Of a stretch of DNA of 64,000 bases, positions 33,817 through 43,460 are shown one piece after another. The notes under the pieces were generated by a model. It was not told the origin of the DNA, did not search any database, and saw nothing but the letters and a program-made list of their open reading frames with translations. This DNA comes from Burkholderia ambifaria AMMD (GTDB lineage Bacteria > Pseudomonadota > Gammaproteobacteria > Burkholderiales > Burkholderiaceae). The translations under genes and the position numbers were made by a program. Position 1 is the first letter of the stretch. Each line of letters begins with the position of its first letter. The stretch covers positions 2,046,001 through 2,110,000 of the forward strand of contig NC_008391.1 in the NCBI RefSeq assembly GCF_000203915.1. The letters are read 5' to 3'.

Positions 33817-35121
33817 ATGAAGAAGAAGCACAACATCACCCGGTACATCGTCATCGCGATGGCGCTGGGCATCGCCGTGGGCTACGCCTGTCATAGCGCG
33901 TTTCCCGACCCGAAAATGGCCAGGGAAGTCGCCGGCTACGTGTCGTTGCTGTCCGACGTGTTCCTGCGGCTGATCAAGATGATCATCGCGCCGCTGGTGT
34001 TCGCGACGCTGACGGTCGGCATCGCGCAGATGGGCGACAGCGGGTCGGTCGGCCGCGTGGGCGTGAAGGCGTTCGGCTGGTTCTTCATCGCGTCATTCAC
34101 GTCGCTGGTGCTCGGTCTCGTGACCGCGACGATCCTGAAGCCGGGCAGCCACCTGAGCCTGCCGCTGCCGGCCGCCGATGCGACGCTGAACCTGAAGACG
34201 GCCGCATTCACGCTGAAGGACTTCGTCGTCCACCTGGTGCCGAAGTCGATCGCCGAGGCGATGGCGAACAACGAGATCCTGCAGATCGTCGTGTTCTCGA
34301 TCTTCTTCGGCACCGCGCTGTCCGCGCTCGGCGACGCCGGCAAGCGCCTGACCGGCGTGATCGACGATCTCGCGCAGGTCATGCTGAAGGTGACGGGCGC
34401 GGTGATGTGGTTCGCGCCGGTCGCCGTGTTTGCCGCGCTGGCGTCGACGATCACGACGGAAGGGCTCGGCATCCTGCTCACGTTCGCGAAGTTCATGGCG
34501 AGCTTCTATCTGGCGCTGGCGCTGCTGTGGGGCGTGCTGACGCTCGCGGGCGTGACGTTCCTCGGCAAGCGCGCGTTCACGCTGATCCGCCTGATTCGCG
34601 AGCCGTTCCTGCTGTCGTTCGCGACGGCGAGCTCCGAAGCCGCGTATCCGAAGCTGCTCGACGCGCTCGACCGGTTCGGCGTGAACCGCAAGATCTCGAG
34701 CTTCGTGCTGCCGATCGGGTATTCGTTCAACCTCGACGGCTCGATGATGTACTGCACGTTCGCGGTGCTGTTCATCTCGCAGGTGTACGGGATCGACCTG
34801 CCGCTCGGCACGCAGATCACGATGCTGCTGATGCTGATGGTGACGTCGAAGGGGATGGCCGGCGTGCCGCGCGCGTCGCTCGTCGTGATCGCGGCGACGC
34901 TCAGCCAGTTCCACCTGCCGGAAGCCGGGCTGCTGCTGATCATGGGTGTCGACATGTTCCTCGACATGGGGCGCTCGGCGACCAACGCCGTCGGCAACTC
35001 GATCGCGGCGGCCGTGGTCGCGAAGTGGGAGGGCCAGCTCGGCGATCCGCGCGACGACGCGGATTCGGGCGGCGGCGAGATCAAGCAGGTGGAGGTGCGT
35101 GAGACGGCGACGTCCGCGTGA
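33817..35121 (+). CDS. Dicarboxylate/amino acid:cation symporter (DAACS family)
   Basis: 434 residues from the ATG at 33817. The family's re-entrant loops are visible: FATASSEAAYPKLLDALDRFGV (usually SSS), NLDGSMMYCTFAVLFISQ and MLMVTSKGMAGVPRASLVVIAATL, then DMFLDMGRSATNAVGNS. It is related to DctA and GltP, which import C4-dicarboxylates or glutamate with cations. The C-terminus has a short acidic tail. Substrate choice cannot be settled from sequence alone. Confidence 0.9.
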   Translation: MKKKHNITRYIVIAMALGIAVGYACHSAFPDPKMAREVAGYVSLLSDVFLRLIKMIIAPLVFATLTVGIAQMGDSGSVGRVGVKAFGWFFIASFTSLVLGLVTATILKPGSHLSLPLPAADATLNLKTAAFTLKDFVVHLVPKSIAEAMANNEILQIVVFSIFFGTALSALGDAGKRLTGVIDDLAQVMLKVTGAVMWFAPVAVFAALASTITTEGLGILLTFAKFMASFYLALALLWGVLTLAGVTFLGKRAFTLIRLIREPFLLSFATASSEAAYPKLLDALDRFGVNRKISSFVLPIGYSFNLDGSMMYCTFAVLFISQVYGIDLPLGTQITMLLMLMVTSKGMAGVPRASLVVIAATLSQFHLPEAGLLLIMGVDMFLDMGRSATNAVGNSIAAAVVAKWEGQLGDPRDDADSGGGEIKQVEVRETATSA

Positions 35122-35398
35122 TGTTCCGGTAGTCAATGATGTTTTCCGGCCTGGATTCGACAGGGATTCAGGCCGGCGCGAGACCCGCCGGCGACCTTCC
35201 CGATTCGCCGAACAAGCCCTCCGCCAGTTCTTCAATACGCCGCATTCCAGCCAGCGGTGACATGCCCGCAGGCGAACACCCGTTTTCCCCGATAGTCGTG
35301 CCGGACGCGTAAGTGGTCATTCACTCTCGCGCAGTCGTCTGCAGCGCATCTCTCGCATGCGCGGGCGGTCCGCAATTTTTTTCGATTTATTTGACGTC
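35122..35398. other. Spacer between symporter gene and tnpB element
   Basis: No gene is seen. A stem CCGGCCTG/CAGGCCGG (35146-35176) has no T-tract. The part next to the element (about 35290-35398) is where the guide RNA (omega/reRNA) of a TnpB system would end. Confidence 0.35.
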
Positions 35399-36560
35399 AT
35401 CCTCCGCCTAAAGGCAGAGGATTCCCACACCTGGCGATGCACGTCCGCATCGGAGAATGTTCACGGCAGCGTTGGTATCTCGATCATGCACGACACCACA
35501 GTCACTGCAGGCCCACTCTCTTATTCGCAGTCCGGCGATACCTTTCGGCCGCGTCGTGCTGTCTTTCGACCCGCACGCCGAACAGGACTGGGTAGAACCG
35601 CTTTCGTCGACTTCCTCGAACGTGGCCCCGTGCGCGATCGCCTTGTAGCGGAGCTTGCTTCGGAAGGACGACCAGGATGCGTCGTAGACGCTCTTCGCCA
35701 TCCTGGTTCTGGCGAGCTTCGCGGCCGACACGTTGCCGACCGCGATGTAATCGAAACGCCGCACCAGATCGAGCGCGAGCTTGTGCTGGAAATCGGCACG
35801 GGCATTCGCCACTTTGGCGTGCAGCTTCGCGATATGTCGCTTGTGCTTGCGCGCCCGTTGAGCTTTCGCCAGTTTCTCCGCCGCGCGTCGGCCGAATCGG
35901 TCATTGGGCAGCTTCTCGCCGGTCGAAAGTGTGGCGAAGTCTTTCAGGCCGAGATCGATGCCAACACCGGAACGGACCGGGCGGGCCTGCATATCGGGCA
36001 TCTCGATCACGATGTTGAGAAACCAGTTGCCGCGCGCATCCTGTGCGAAGTTGGTCCCATCCTTGATCTTGCCTTCGGGAAGCGGCCGGCTACTGAACAC
36101 GCGAAAGGTATTGCCGGCGAATCGGAACGCATCACCCTCGCGCTTCAGGTGACAGCCCTTCAGTGGCACCCAGCCAAGCGACTTCCTGCCGCGATAGCGC
36201 AGGTAAGGCCGACGGTGCTGGCTGCGCGACTTCGCGTATTGCTCGCACGTCGCGTTGATCGTGCCGGAGTGAATGCCAAGCGCCTTGCTGCTGCCGCTCG
36301 TCAGTCCATTCAGGTCGAAGCCTGTTGGCCACTTCTTGCTCCATTTCAGCGCGTGCTTCTGCGTATCGTTGCAGAAGTTCCAGACGTAGTTCACCGCACG
36401 GCTCTGCTTGTTGAGCAGTCCGTTGAGCGACTTCACCCGGTAGCGGTAGACAAGAATCATGCCGGTGATCCTAACCCGTGGAAGAAGCTGTCTGTCAACA
36501 GCAATCCTTTCCTTCCCGCCATCCGCCCCGAAGGAAGTCCCCTTGGGGGAAATAGCTGGT
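35390..36560 (-). mobile_element. IS200/IS605-type element carrying only tnpB
   Basis: The boundaries are approximate. The tnpB gene ends inside a strong hairpin at 35399-35422 (ATCCTC/GAGGAT arms plus GCC/GGC around TAAA), as at the right ends of IS605-family elements. A smaller hairpin TCCCC/GGGGA at 36538-36550 marks the other side. No tnpA is present, so it cannot move by itself. It lies directly upstream of the secreted propeller gene at 36579 and may supply or disrupt its promoter. Confidence 0.7.
35408..36460 (-). CDS. tnpB: TnpB, RNA-guided nuclease of an IS605-type element
   Basis: 350 residues from the ATG at 36460. An N-terminal helical segment (MILVYRYRVKSLNGLLNKQ) is followed by the wedge domain and a split RuvC domain: VGIDLGLKDFATLSTG (first Asp), FDYIAVGNVSAAKLAR where most TnpBs have a Glu-Asp/Asn motif, and HDRDTNAAVNIL (third Asp). 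The zinc ribbon is CSACG and CSDCG. The usual second catalytic glutamate is a glycine here; acidic residues in ATFEEVDESGST could replace it. TnpB cuts DNA guided by RNA made from the element's right end. Confidence 0.88.
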   Translation of the reverse strand: MILVYRYRVKSLNGLLNKQSRAVNYVWNFCNDTQKHALKWSKKWPTGFDLNGLTSGSSKALGIHSGTINATCEQYAKSRSQHRRPYLRYRGRKSLGWVPLKGCHLKREGDAFRFAGNTFRVFSSRPLPEGKIKDGTNFAQDARGNWFLNIVIEMPDMQARPVRSGVGIDLGLKDFATLSTGEKLPNDRFGRRAAEKLAKAQRARKHKRHIAKLHAKVANARADFQHKLALDLVRRFDYIAVGNVSAAKLARTRMAKSVYDASWSSFRSKLRYKAIAHGATFEEVDESGSTQSCSACGSKDSTTRPKGIAGLRIREWACSDCGVVHDRDTNAAVNILRCGRASPGVGILCL

Positions 36561-36578
36561 CTCTCGGAGCAAATTCTG

Positions 36579-38543
36579 ATGAAAAAGCCATTCAGGAGAA
36601 CCTCAGCCATGGTCGCCAGAAAATCGATTCGGGCCGTGCTGCTCGCCGCCGCGATCGCCGCGATCGCACCTTACGGATATGCGGGTAATACCACCGACTG
36701 GCTGGCGAATACATATGGCACGCTCGCGGCGCACGTCGGCAACGTCGCGCGTTCGATGTGGGTCGCGCCCGAAGGCGTGATCTACACCGCGTCGATGTGG
36801 GACGAGGATGAGGGCGGCGTCGCGATCTACCAGAACGGCAAGAGCGTTGGCTCGATCGGCGCGCATTCCGAATTCCAGGGCAGCGCGATCACGGGCAACG
36901 CGACGTCGCTGTTCGTCGCGCTGCAGCCCGGCAGCACCTACGGCAGCGGCGCGGTCGGGCGCTACAGCCGCGCGACGCACTTTCGCGACAAGCTCATTCA
37001 GGTCTCCGCCGCGACGAACCAGCCGCGCATCGACGTCGTCACCGGGCTCGCGACGGCCGGCTCGCTGCTCTACGCGAGCGATTTCTACGGCAACCGCGTG
37101 CGGGTGTTCACGACCGACGGCGTCTGGCAGCGGGACATCGGCGTGTCCGCGCCGGGCGCGCTCGCGGTCGACGCAGCGGGCAACGTCTGGGTCGCGCAGA
37201 AAAGCGCCGGCGCGGTCGTCGAATTCAGCCCGGCCGGCGCGCCGCTGAACACGATCCGGCTGGCTGCCGGGTCGCAGCCGTCGGCGCTCTATGTCGATGC
37301 GGCGGCGGGGGAGCTGCTGGTCGGCGACGAAGGCCCCGACATGAACATCAAGCGCTACACCGTATCGGGCCGGCCCGCGCTGGCCGGCACGTTCGGCGTG
37401 CGCGGCGGCTATCTCGACACGACGGCGGGCATCAAGGGGCAGGTCGGCGCGAAGCGCTTCACCCGGATCGTCGGGATCGGCAAGGACACGGGCGGCAACC
37501 TGTACGTGCTCAATAACCCGTGGGGCGGCAGCTGGGATCTCGGCCGCAACGGCGCGACCGACATTCATGCGTACAGCAGCACCGGCAGCCTGCGGTGGAC
37601 GCTGCAGTCGCTCAACTTCGAAGGGATCGCGTCACCCGATCCGGTCACGGACGGCGCGCTGTTCTACAGCGGCACGCACATCTACGGCGGCACCGCGGGC
37701 GGCACCTTCATCGCGAATACGGTCGATCCGTTCACGTATCCGTCGGATCCGCGCATCAACATGAACGACACGCAGCGCGACGAGCACTTCGGGCTGCTGA
37801 CGTCGGTCGGTGCGAACCGGATCCTCGTGGCAGCGGGGCAGAATCCGCCGGTTTATTACTTCTTCCACTTCAACGCGGCCAACGGCTATGTCGCGATTCC
37901 CGACGGATCGATCCCGGGGCCCGCGTTCAACACGACCCGGCGCGTGTCGGCCGGCTTCAGCCTCGACAGCAAGGGCGACGTATGGGCCGGCCTCGACAAG
38001 ACCGGCGCCATTTATCACTATCCGCTGACCGGCTTCGATGCGAGCGGCAAGCCTTCGTGGGGGCCGGGCGTGCCGACGCCGGTGCCGGCCAGCATTCAGC
38101 CGCTGACGCGCGTGGTCTATCTCGCCGACAGCGACACGATGGTGCTCGCGCAGGGCGTGGTCGGGAGTACGGACTGGACGTCGATCGGCACGCGCATCGA
38201 GGTGTATCACGGCTGGAGCGCGGGCAACACAACGAAGCCGAATCCGGTGATCACGCTGCCGCACAGCGGCGCGAAGTCGATCGACGCGGCCGGCAATCAC
38301 TTGTTCGTCGGCTACTGGTTCAGCAGCAGCGGGCCGCTGTGGCCGAACATCGACGCATTCAACCTCGACACCGGCAACCTCGACACGACGCTCGTCAATG
38401 CAAGCCCGGCGACCGTGGATACCAGCAGCGCGATCGACGCGATGTACAGCGTGCGCGCGTACCGCCGCTCGAACGGTGAGTACGTGGTGACGAAGAACAA
38501 CGTGAAGGGGAACAGCATCACCGTTTATCGGTGGACGCCTTGA
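36579..38543 (+). CDS. Secreted NHL/beta-propeller protein, unknown function
   Basis: 654 residues, with a second possible start at 36609 having its own AGGAG. The signal peptide is AVLLAAAIAAIAPYGYAG. The remainder is made of repeated NHL/SMP-30-like blades (PGALAVDAAGNVWVAQKSAG, GGNLYVLNNPWGG, LDSKGDVWAGLDKTG). No catalytic motif is recognised. The start is within 30 bases of the IS element end, so its native promoter may be gone. It precedes a related secreted propeller-phosphoesterase. Confidence 0.75.
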   Translation: MKKPFRRTSAMVARKSIRAVLLAAAIAAIAPYGYAGNTTDWLANTYGTLAAHVGNVARSMWVAPEGVIYTASMWDEDEGGVAIYQNGKSVGSIGAHSEFQGSAITGNATSLFVALQPGSTYGSGAVGRYSRATHFRDKLIQVSAATNQPRIDVVTGLATAGSLLYASDFYGNRVRVFTTDGVWQRDIGVSAPGALAVDAAGNVWVAQKSAGAVVEFSPAGAPLNTIRLAAGSQPSALYVDAAAGELLVGDEGPDMNIKRYTVSGRPALAGTFGVRGGYLDTTAGIKGQVGAKRFTRIVGIGKDTGGNLYVLNNPWGGSWDLGRNGATDIHAYSSTGSLRWTLQSLNFEGIASPDPVTDGALFYSGTHIYGGTAGGTFIANTVDPFTYPSDPRINMNDTQRDEHFGLLTSVGANRILVAAGQNPPVYYFFHFNAANGYVAIPDGSIPGPAFNTTRRVSAGFSLDSKGDVWAGLDKTGAIYHYPLTGFDASGKPSWGPGVPTPVPASIQPLTRVVYLADSDTMVLAQGVVGSTDWTSIGTRIEVYHGWSAGNTTKPNPVITLPHSGAKSIDAAGNHLFVGYWFSSSGPLWPNIDAFNLDTGNLDTTLVNASPATVDTSSAIDAMYSVRAYRRSNGEYVVTKNNVKGNSITVYRWTP

Positions 38544-38563
38544 GGGCGGCGCCTTGAACGCAA

Positions 38564-38607
38564 CGATGACATCACGGTGGCTGTCATCGAAACGTCTTCG
38601 CTGTAAC
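38564..38607 (+). promoter_or_regulatory. Inverted repeat with Pho-box-like repeats
   Basis: CGATGACA (38564-38571) and TGTCATCG (38582-38589) form an 8-bp inverted repeat. The same region reads CTGTCAT at 38581, ACGTCTT eleven bases on and CTGTAAC at 38601, a loose match to the PhoB direct-repeat pattern. It lies about 210 bases before the phosphoesterase gene. It could instead end transcription of the preceding gene. Confidence 0.3.
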
Positions 38608-38813
38608 CATATGTAATAGGTCGGCTCCGCAATGGAACCGGTCATCCACTTGACACTGGGCGGCGCTGTAATTCCGGCACGTCGGCGATAGCCGACGCAA
38701 CCCATTCGATCGCTTGGCACAAGCCCTCGCCACCGCGCGACACGGGCAGACAAGGCCAGGATCATGCCGGACACGTCAGACGATCATCGCCCCCACTGTT
38801 CAAGAGGATTCCT

Positions 38814-41699
38814 ATGAAAAATAGCCAGGTCAAGCGTGCGCTCCGGCTCGGAGCCGTCATGTCGGCCGTGCTGCTTGCGTCGCAGGCGCACGCGGATGGG
38901 TTCAATGCAGCCGATGCCGCTCGCGTGCCGAGCGGTCAGTTCGTCACGCCGCTGGCCGTCCGTGGCGCGGTCCAGCAGTTCCTGAATCCCGGGTTGCCCG
39001 CCTATCCGCATTTCGTCGCGGGGGAGGCCGTGCGCTCGCAATTGAGCCCGGACGGCAAGACGCTGGCGATCATCACCGCCGGCCAGAACTCGCTGTACAA
39101 ACCGGACGGTTCCGTCGACACCGCGAACTCGACGCAATTCATCTTCCTGTACGACGTGGCGGGCGCGAACAAGACGCGCCCCGTGCTCAGGCAGGTGCTG
39201 CAGCAGACCAACGCGTTCGTCGGCCTGGCGTTCTCGCATGACGGGAGCACGCTCTACGCGACCGGCGGCAGCGACGACGCGGTCTACGTCTATGCGCAGC
39301 ACGGCGGCACGTGGGCGCTGTCGACCACGATCGCGCTCGGCCATGGGGGCAAGGGTGTCGGCATCCGCGTGCAGCCGAACGCGGCGGGGCTCGCGTTGTC
39401 GGCCGACGGCAAGACGCTGGTGGTCGCGAACAACTACAACGATTCGATCAGCGTGATCGATACCGCGACCAACAACGTGCGCTACGAGCACGACCTGCGC
39501 CCGTTCTTTGCGGGCAACGAAGGCCGCAGCGGCGACGCCGGCGGCACGTTCCCGTTCGCGGTCGTCGTGAAAGGCAACGGCGTCGCGTATGTGTCGTCGG
39601 ATCGCGATCGCGAAATTGTCGCGATCGACGTGTCGTCGCCGTCTCGCGCTCGCCTGGTCAAGCGCATCAAGCTGGACGGCAACGCGCTCGGCATGACGCT
39701 CGACGCGTCGCAATCGAGGCTGTTCGTCGCGCAGGACAACGCCGACCAGGTCGCGGTGATCGACACGAACACCAACGCGATCGTGACGCGGATCGACGCG
39801 CGCGCACCGTCCGGTGTGCTGGCGCACGGCCAGACGCACACGGGCGCGGCGACGTATGCGGTCACGCTGTCGCGCGACGGCCGGACGCTGTATGCGACCA
39901 ACGCCGGCGCGAACGAAATCGCGGTCATTCCGCTCGTCGGCGAGCGCGCGTATCACGTCACCGGATTGATTCCGACCGCCTTCGAGCCGCACGACGTGAC
40001 GTTCAGCGCGGACGGCACGTGGATGTACGTGGTGAACGGCAAGAGCACGACCGGCCCGAACCCCGGCCACCTGTTCGGCGCGACACCTGCACAGGCCGCC
40101 GCGTCGCGCGCATCGAACGAATACCAGTTTCAGCTCGAGCGCGCGTCGCTCGTGAGCGCGCCGGTGCCCGCGGCGGGCGAGCTGCCGAAGCTGACGCAGC
40201 AGGCCGCGCGCAACAACTTCTATCGCCCGGAAGACAACGACCGGGATAACGAAGTGATGGGCTTTCTGCGCCGTCACATCAAGCACGTGATCTACGTCGT
40301 CAAGGAAAACCGCACGTTCGACCAGGTGCTCGGCGACCTCGGCAACGGGGCCGACGGCGATCCGCGGCTCGCCCAGTTCGGCCGGAACATCACGCCGAAC
40401 TTCCATCGGCTGGCGAGCCAGTTCGTGACGCTCGACAACTTCATGAACCCTGGCGACGGCAGCATGGACGGCTGGTCCTGGGCGCTTCAGGGGCGCGTCA
40501 CCAACACCGAGACGATTACGCAGCAAATCAACTACGCGGCGGTCAATCGCGGGCTGTCGTACGAGAGCGAGGGCACGAACCGCAGCGTGCCGGTCAACTG
40601 GGAATCGGTGCAGCAGCGCGATGCGGCTGCCGGCCCGGCCGGCACGACGAATTACAGCAACGCGGCGGCCGGCCTGCCGGGCGGCGCGGCGAACCTGCTG
40701 CCCGGCACCGGCAACCATGCGTCGTCCGATGCGCCGTTCGGCCGCCAGCGCGGCTACATCTTCGATGCGGTGCTCGCCGGCGGCGGCACGGTCCGCAACT
40801 ACGGATTCCTCGTCAACAACATCGGCAGCATCGGCACGGCCGCGAACCCGATCGTCGACCCGCGCGCGTCCGGCGTCGTCCAGGTCGCCGCACTGGACCC
40901 GCGGCTGGCGTCGATGACCGACGTGTACTTCCGTGGCTTCGACCAGACCTATCCGGACCAGTGGCGCCTGAACGAGTGGAAACGCGAGTTCGACCAGTAT
41001 GTCGCGAGCGGCAACCTGCCGACGCTGTCGCTGGTGCGCCTGTCCCACGATCACATGGGCGCGTTCGGCACGGCGTTCGCCGGCGTGAATACGCCGGAAA
41101 CGCAGCAGGCAGACAACGATCTGGCGGTCGGCCGGCTCGTCGAGGCCGTCGCGAAGAGCCCCTATGCGAGCGACACGCTGATCGTCGTGACCGAGGACGA
41201 CGTGCAGGATGGCCCCGACCACGTGGATTCGCATCGCGGGCCGGCGTACATCGTCGGGCCGTACGTGAAGCAGGGCGCGGTGATCCGGACGCGCTACAGC
41301 CAGGTCAACGCGTTGCGGACCATCGAGGACGTGCTCGGCACGCAGCACATGAACCTGAATACCGCCTACCAGCGACCGATGAGCGACGTGTTCGACGTGC
41401 ATGGCCCGGCGTCGTGGAGCTATACGGCGGTCGCGTCGAAGGCGCTGAAGGGCACCGGGCTGCGACTGGCCGAAGGGGCGGGCGAGAGCCTGCTGCACTA
41501 CGCGGCCGGGCCCGATGTCACGCCGACGCATGACGCGGCGTACTGGGCGAAGGTGACGGCGAAGTTCGACTTCGACGATGCCGACGAGGTGCCGGCGGAT
41601 CAGTTCAACAGGGTCTTGTGGAAAGGCATGATGGGATCGAAGCCGTATCCGAAGCTGCGGGGCGTGACGCAGAAGGTGGCGAGCCGCGACGACGATTGA
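38814..41699 (+). CDS. Secreted beta-propeller/phosphoesterase fusion
   Basis: 961 residues. Signal peptide (AVMSAVLLASQAHA). Residues about 60-430 form a YVTN-type propeller (GLAFSHDGSTLYATGGSDD, TLVVANNYNDSISVIDTATN, RTLYATNAGANEIAVIPL). Residues about 480-900 are a phosphoesterase domain of the phospholipase C/acid phosphatase family: KHVIYVVKENRTFDQVLGD, NFMNPGDGSMDGWSWA, LSHDHMGAFG and VVTEDDVQDGPDHVDSHRGP. The His/Asp/Glu metal residues look intact. It should hydrolyse phosphoesters outside the cell. It ends with a strong terminator. Confidence 0.9.
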   Translation: MKNSQVKRALRLGAVMSAVLLASQAHADGFNAADAARVPSGQFVTPLAVRGAVQQFLNPGLPAYPHFVAGEAVRSQLSPDGKTLAIITAGQNSLYKPDGSVDTANSTQFIFLYDVAGANKTRPVLRQVLQQTNAFVGLAFSHDGSTLYATGGSDDAVYVYAQHGGTWALSTTIALGHGGKGVGIRVQPNAAGLALSADGKTLVVANNYNDSISVIDTATNNVRYEHDLRPFFAGNEGRSGDAGGTFPFAVVVKGNGVAYVSSDRDREIVAIDVSSPSRARLVKRIKLDGNALGMTLDASQSRLFVAQDNADQVAVIDTNTNAIVTRIDARAPSGVLAHGQTHTGAATYAVTLSRDGRTLYATNAGANEIAVIPLVGERAYHVTGLIPTAFEPHDVTFSADGTWMYVVNGKSTTGPNPGHLFGATPAQAAASRASNEYQFQLERASLVSAPVPAAGELPKLTQQAARNNFYRPEDNDRDNEVMGFLRRHIKHVIYVVKENRTFDQVLGDLGNGADGDPRLAQFGRNITPNFHRLASQFVTLDNFMNPGDGSMDGWSWALQGRVTNTETITQQINYAAVNRGLSYESEGTNRSVPVNWESVQQRDAAAGPAGTTNYSNAAAGLPGGAANLLPGTGNHASSDAPFGRQRGYIFDAVLAGGGTVRNYGFLVNNIGSIGTAANPIVDPRASGVVQVAALDPRLASMTDVYFRGFDQTYPDQWRLNEWKREFDQYVASGNLPTLSLVRLSHDHMGAFGTAFAGVNTPETQQADNDLAVGRLVEAVAKSPYASDTLIVVTEDDVQDGPDHVDSHRGPAYIVGPYVKQGAVIRTRYSQVNALRTIEDVLGTQHMNLNTAYQRPMSDVFDVHGPASWSYTAVASKALKGTGLRLAEGAGESLLHYAAGPDVTPTHDAAYWAKVTAKFDFDDADEVPADQFNRVLWKGMMGSKPYPKLRGVTQKVASRDDD

Positions 41700-41725
41700 T
41701 CGTCCGGGCGGCTGCTTTGGAAGTC

Positions 41726-41755
41726 GGCCCTCCCGGCGGGAGGGCCTTGTTTTTT
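41726..41755 (+). terminator. Intrinsic terminator after the phosphoesterase gene
   Basis: GGCCCTCCC (41726-41734) pairs with GGGAGGGCC (41738-41746), three-base loop, then TTGTTTTTT. It lies 27 bases after the stop codon at 41697-41699. Confidence 0.9.
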
Positions 41756-41786
41756 GCGCGGGGGCGGTCGACTGGGATGCTCGATC

Positions 41787-42236
41787 TCACGCGCGCCATA
41801 TCAGATTCGCACTGTGTTCCGTTTCCGATACGAGGCGGAAACCAAGGCGTTCATAGAGTCCCCGTGCGGGATTGCCGTGCAGCACGCTGAGCGATACGGG
41901 CACGTGCGCACGTGCCGCTTCGACCAGCAACTCGCGCAGCACGGCTTCGCCGATGCGTTGCCCTTGTCGGGCCGGCAGGATCTGGATCTGGTGAACGTGC
42001 CATTCGTCGGCGGAGCGCGTCACCTTCAGCAATCCAATCGCGTTGACGCCGGTGTCGGCGCTTTCGCAGACGATCATCGCGTCTTCGAAGTTCGCCGCGA
42101 TGCGCCGGTGGTGCGCTTCATCGTCGGCAGGCGCGCCGACGCGTTGCAAATGCTCGGTCATCGTGAGCCGGCGCAGCATCAGCAGAAAGGGCAGGTCGGA
42201 CGAGGATGCGGGACGCAGGCGGATCGCCGGTTTCAT
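41787..42236 (-). CDS. GNAT-family N-acetyltransferase
   Basis: 149 residues from MKPAIRLRPASSSDLPFLLML. The acetyl-CoA loop is QIQILPARQGQRIGEAVLRELL and the C-terminal motif is GNPARGLYERLGFRLVSETEH. The substrate is unknown; the type resembles small-molecule or amino-acid acetyltransferases. A longer frame upstream lacks a ribosome site. It is 66 bases downstream of an unknown gene in the same direction. Confidence 0.85.
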   Translation of the reverse strand: MKPAIRLRPASSSDLPFLLMLRRLTMTEHLQRVGAPADDEAHHRRIAANFEDAMIVCESADTGVNAIGLLKVTRSADEWHVHQIQILPARQGQRIGEAVLRELLVEAARAHVPVSLSVLHGNPARGLYERLGFRLVSETEHSANLIWRA

Positions 42237-42301
42237 GAGCGATGGGGATGCGCTCGGGGTTCGAGCTTCGACGCCGATGATTGCAGCAATCGCGACGCAG
42301 G

Positions 42302-43201
42302 TCAAAGCCCCGGCAACGGAATCTGCCGCCCCGCCGGGCGATGTTCGAGGACATCCGTGACTTCGTATTCGGTTTTTGCTCCGTCCGAGGTTTGCCACTG
42401 CTGCATACGGACGTTGCAGACCAGCACGTCACCCTTGCTGAAACTGATCTGGCTGTTGTTCACGCGCGACAGGAATCCGGCATCCGTGATCGCCGCGTGT
42501 ATCGTCGACGCGCCGTCGTACAGCCGCCACTTGTTGTCGTCCTTGAACGCGAGCGACACGATCGAGAACGCCATCTTTCGATGTTCGTCGAGAAGGAGCG
42601 CGTCGGTTTGTCCGGGCGCGTGAAACCATGCGATCTCATCGCGGGTGATCGTCTCGAACACCTCGGTGTCGGTGCCGGTCGCGAAAATCACGATGCCGTC
42701 GCGCGCGAGCGGCGCAAGCACGTGCTCGGTGGCCTGTCGAACGCCGACGTCGCGCAGCAGCGTGAGGACCGACAGGTCGATCTCGAGTTGCTCGCCGTCC
42801 ACGTGCAGCAATGCGGTGTGGTCCTGCATCTTCACCCGCTGGATCTCGCGCCCGCGCAACCACTTGAGGACGGCGAAGAGACCCTTCCTCGCCTTCGGCG
42901 CGGCGATGCCGAGCGCGGTCAGGATCGTGACCGCGTTGGCAAGGGCCGTGCTTTCGTTGCCGCTCAGTAGGTCGCGCATGCGGCCGAGCAGCGAGGTCGC
43001 GAGCGTGAAGTCGATCCCGAAGCTGCCGGTCTTGAAGCTGCCGCGCACGTTCACGCGCGGTCGAACCTGATCGCCGCAGAGTGCCCGTGTCGATGCCTCG
43101 AGCAGATCTCCGATCGCAAGGAGTGCGGGCGCGAGTTCGCGCACGTCCATTTCGGAAGATTCGAGTGCGGGGCCGTCGTAAGTGACGCGAAATCGGCTCA
43201 T
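42302..43201 (-). CDS. Protein of unknown function
   Basis: 299 residues from the ATG at 43201; an ATG at 43258 is possible. It opens MSRFRVTYDGPALESSEMDVRELAPALLAIGDL, has a central hydrophobic helix pair (LSGNESTALANAVTILTALGIAAPKARKGLFAVLKWL) and a beta-rich end (FLSRVNNSQISFSKGDVLVCNVRM). Single genes of this shape occur scattered in proteobacteria near islands. I do not recognise a domain. The hydrophobic stretch could insert in a membrane. Confidence 0.75.
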   Translation of the reverse strand: MSRFRVTYDGPALESSEMDVRELAPALLAIGDLLEASTRALCGDQVRPRVNVRGSFKTGSFGIDFTLATSLLGRMRDLLSGNESTALANAVTILTALGIAAPKARKGLFAVLKWLRGREIQRVKMQDHTALLHVDGEQLEIDLSVLTLLRDVGVRQATEHVLAPLARDGIVIFATGTDTEVFETITRDEIAWFHAPGQTDALLLDEHRKMAFSIVSLAFKDDNKWRLYDGASTIHAAITDAGFLSRVNNSQISFSKGDVLVCNVRMQQWQTSDGAKTEYEVTDVLEHRPAGRQIPLPGL

Positions 43202-43460
43202 GGTGTCGGGGCGGCCGAAATCGGCCGGGCCGGTGCGGTTTTCATGGCGTGCGGTCATGCGAAATGTCGGCTGGAGACGTGGACGATACAGGAATCGAAT
43301 TCGTTCGGATGCCTTGAATGTTAAGCGTGATCGATCGGCTGTGCGCGACGTTGGCCATCGGGCCAGGGCGATCGTCCGACGTGTCCCGACAGTGCCCGCC
43401 AAGCATCGAACTTTTCCACTGATTTCCCGGTTACAACCGCCGACTCGCGCGTGCAGCGGG

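Noticed and set aside
35146..35176. Terminator after the dicarboxylate symporter
   Set aside because: The stem is good but there is no T-tract on either strand in the needed position.
38784..41531. A 915-residue minus-strand frame opposite the phosphoesterase
   Set aside because: It is antisense to a well-supported gene and has an arginine/valine/histidine-rich composition typical of shadow frames in GC-rich DNA.
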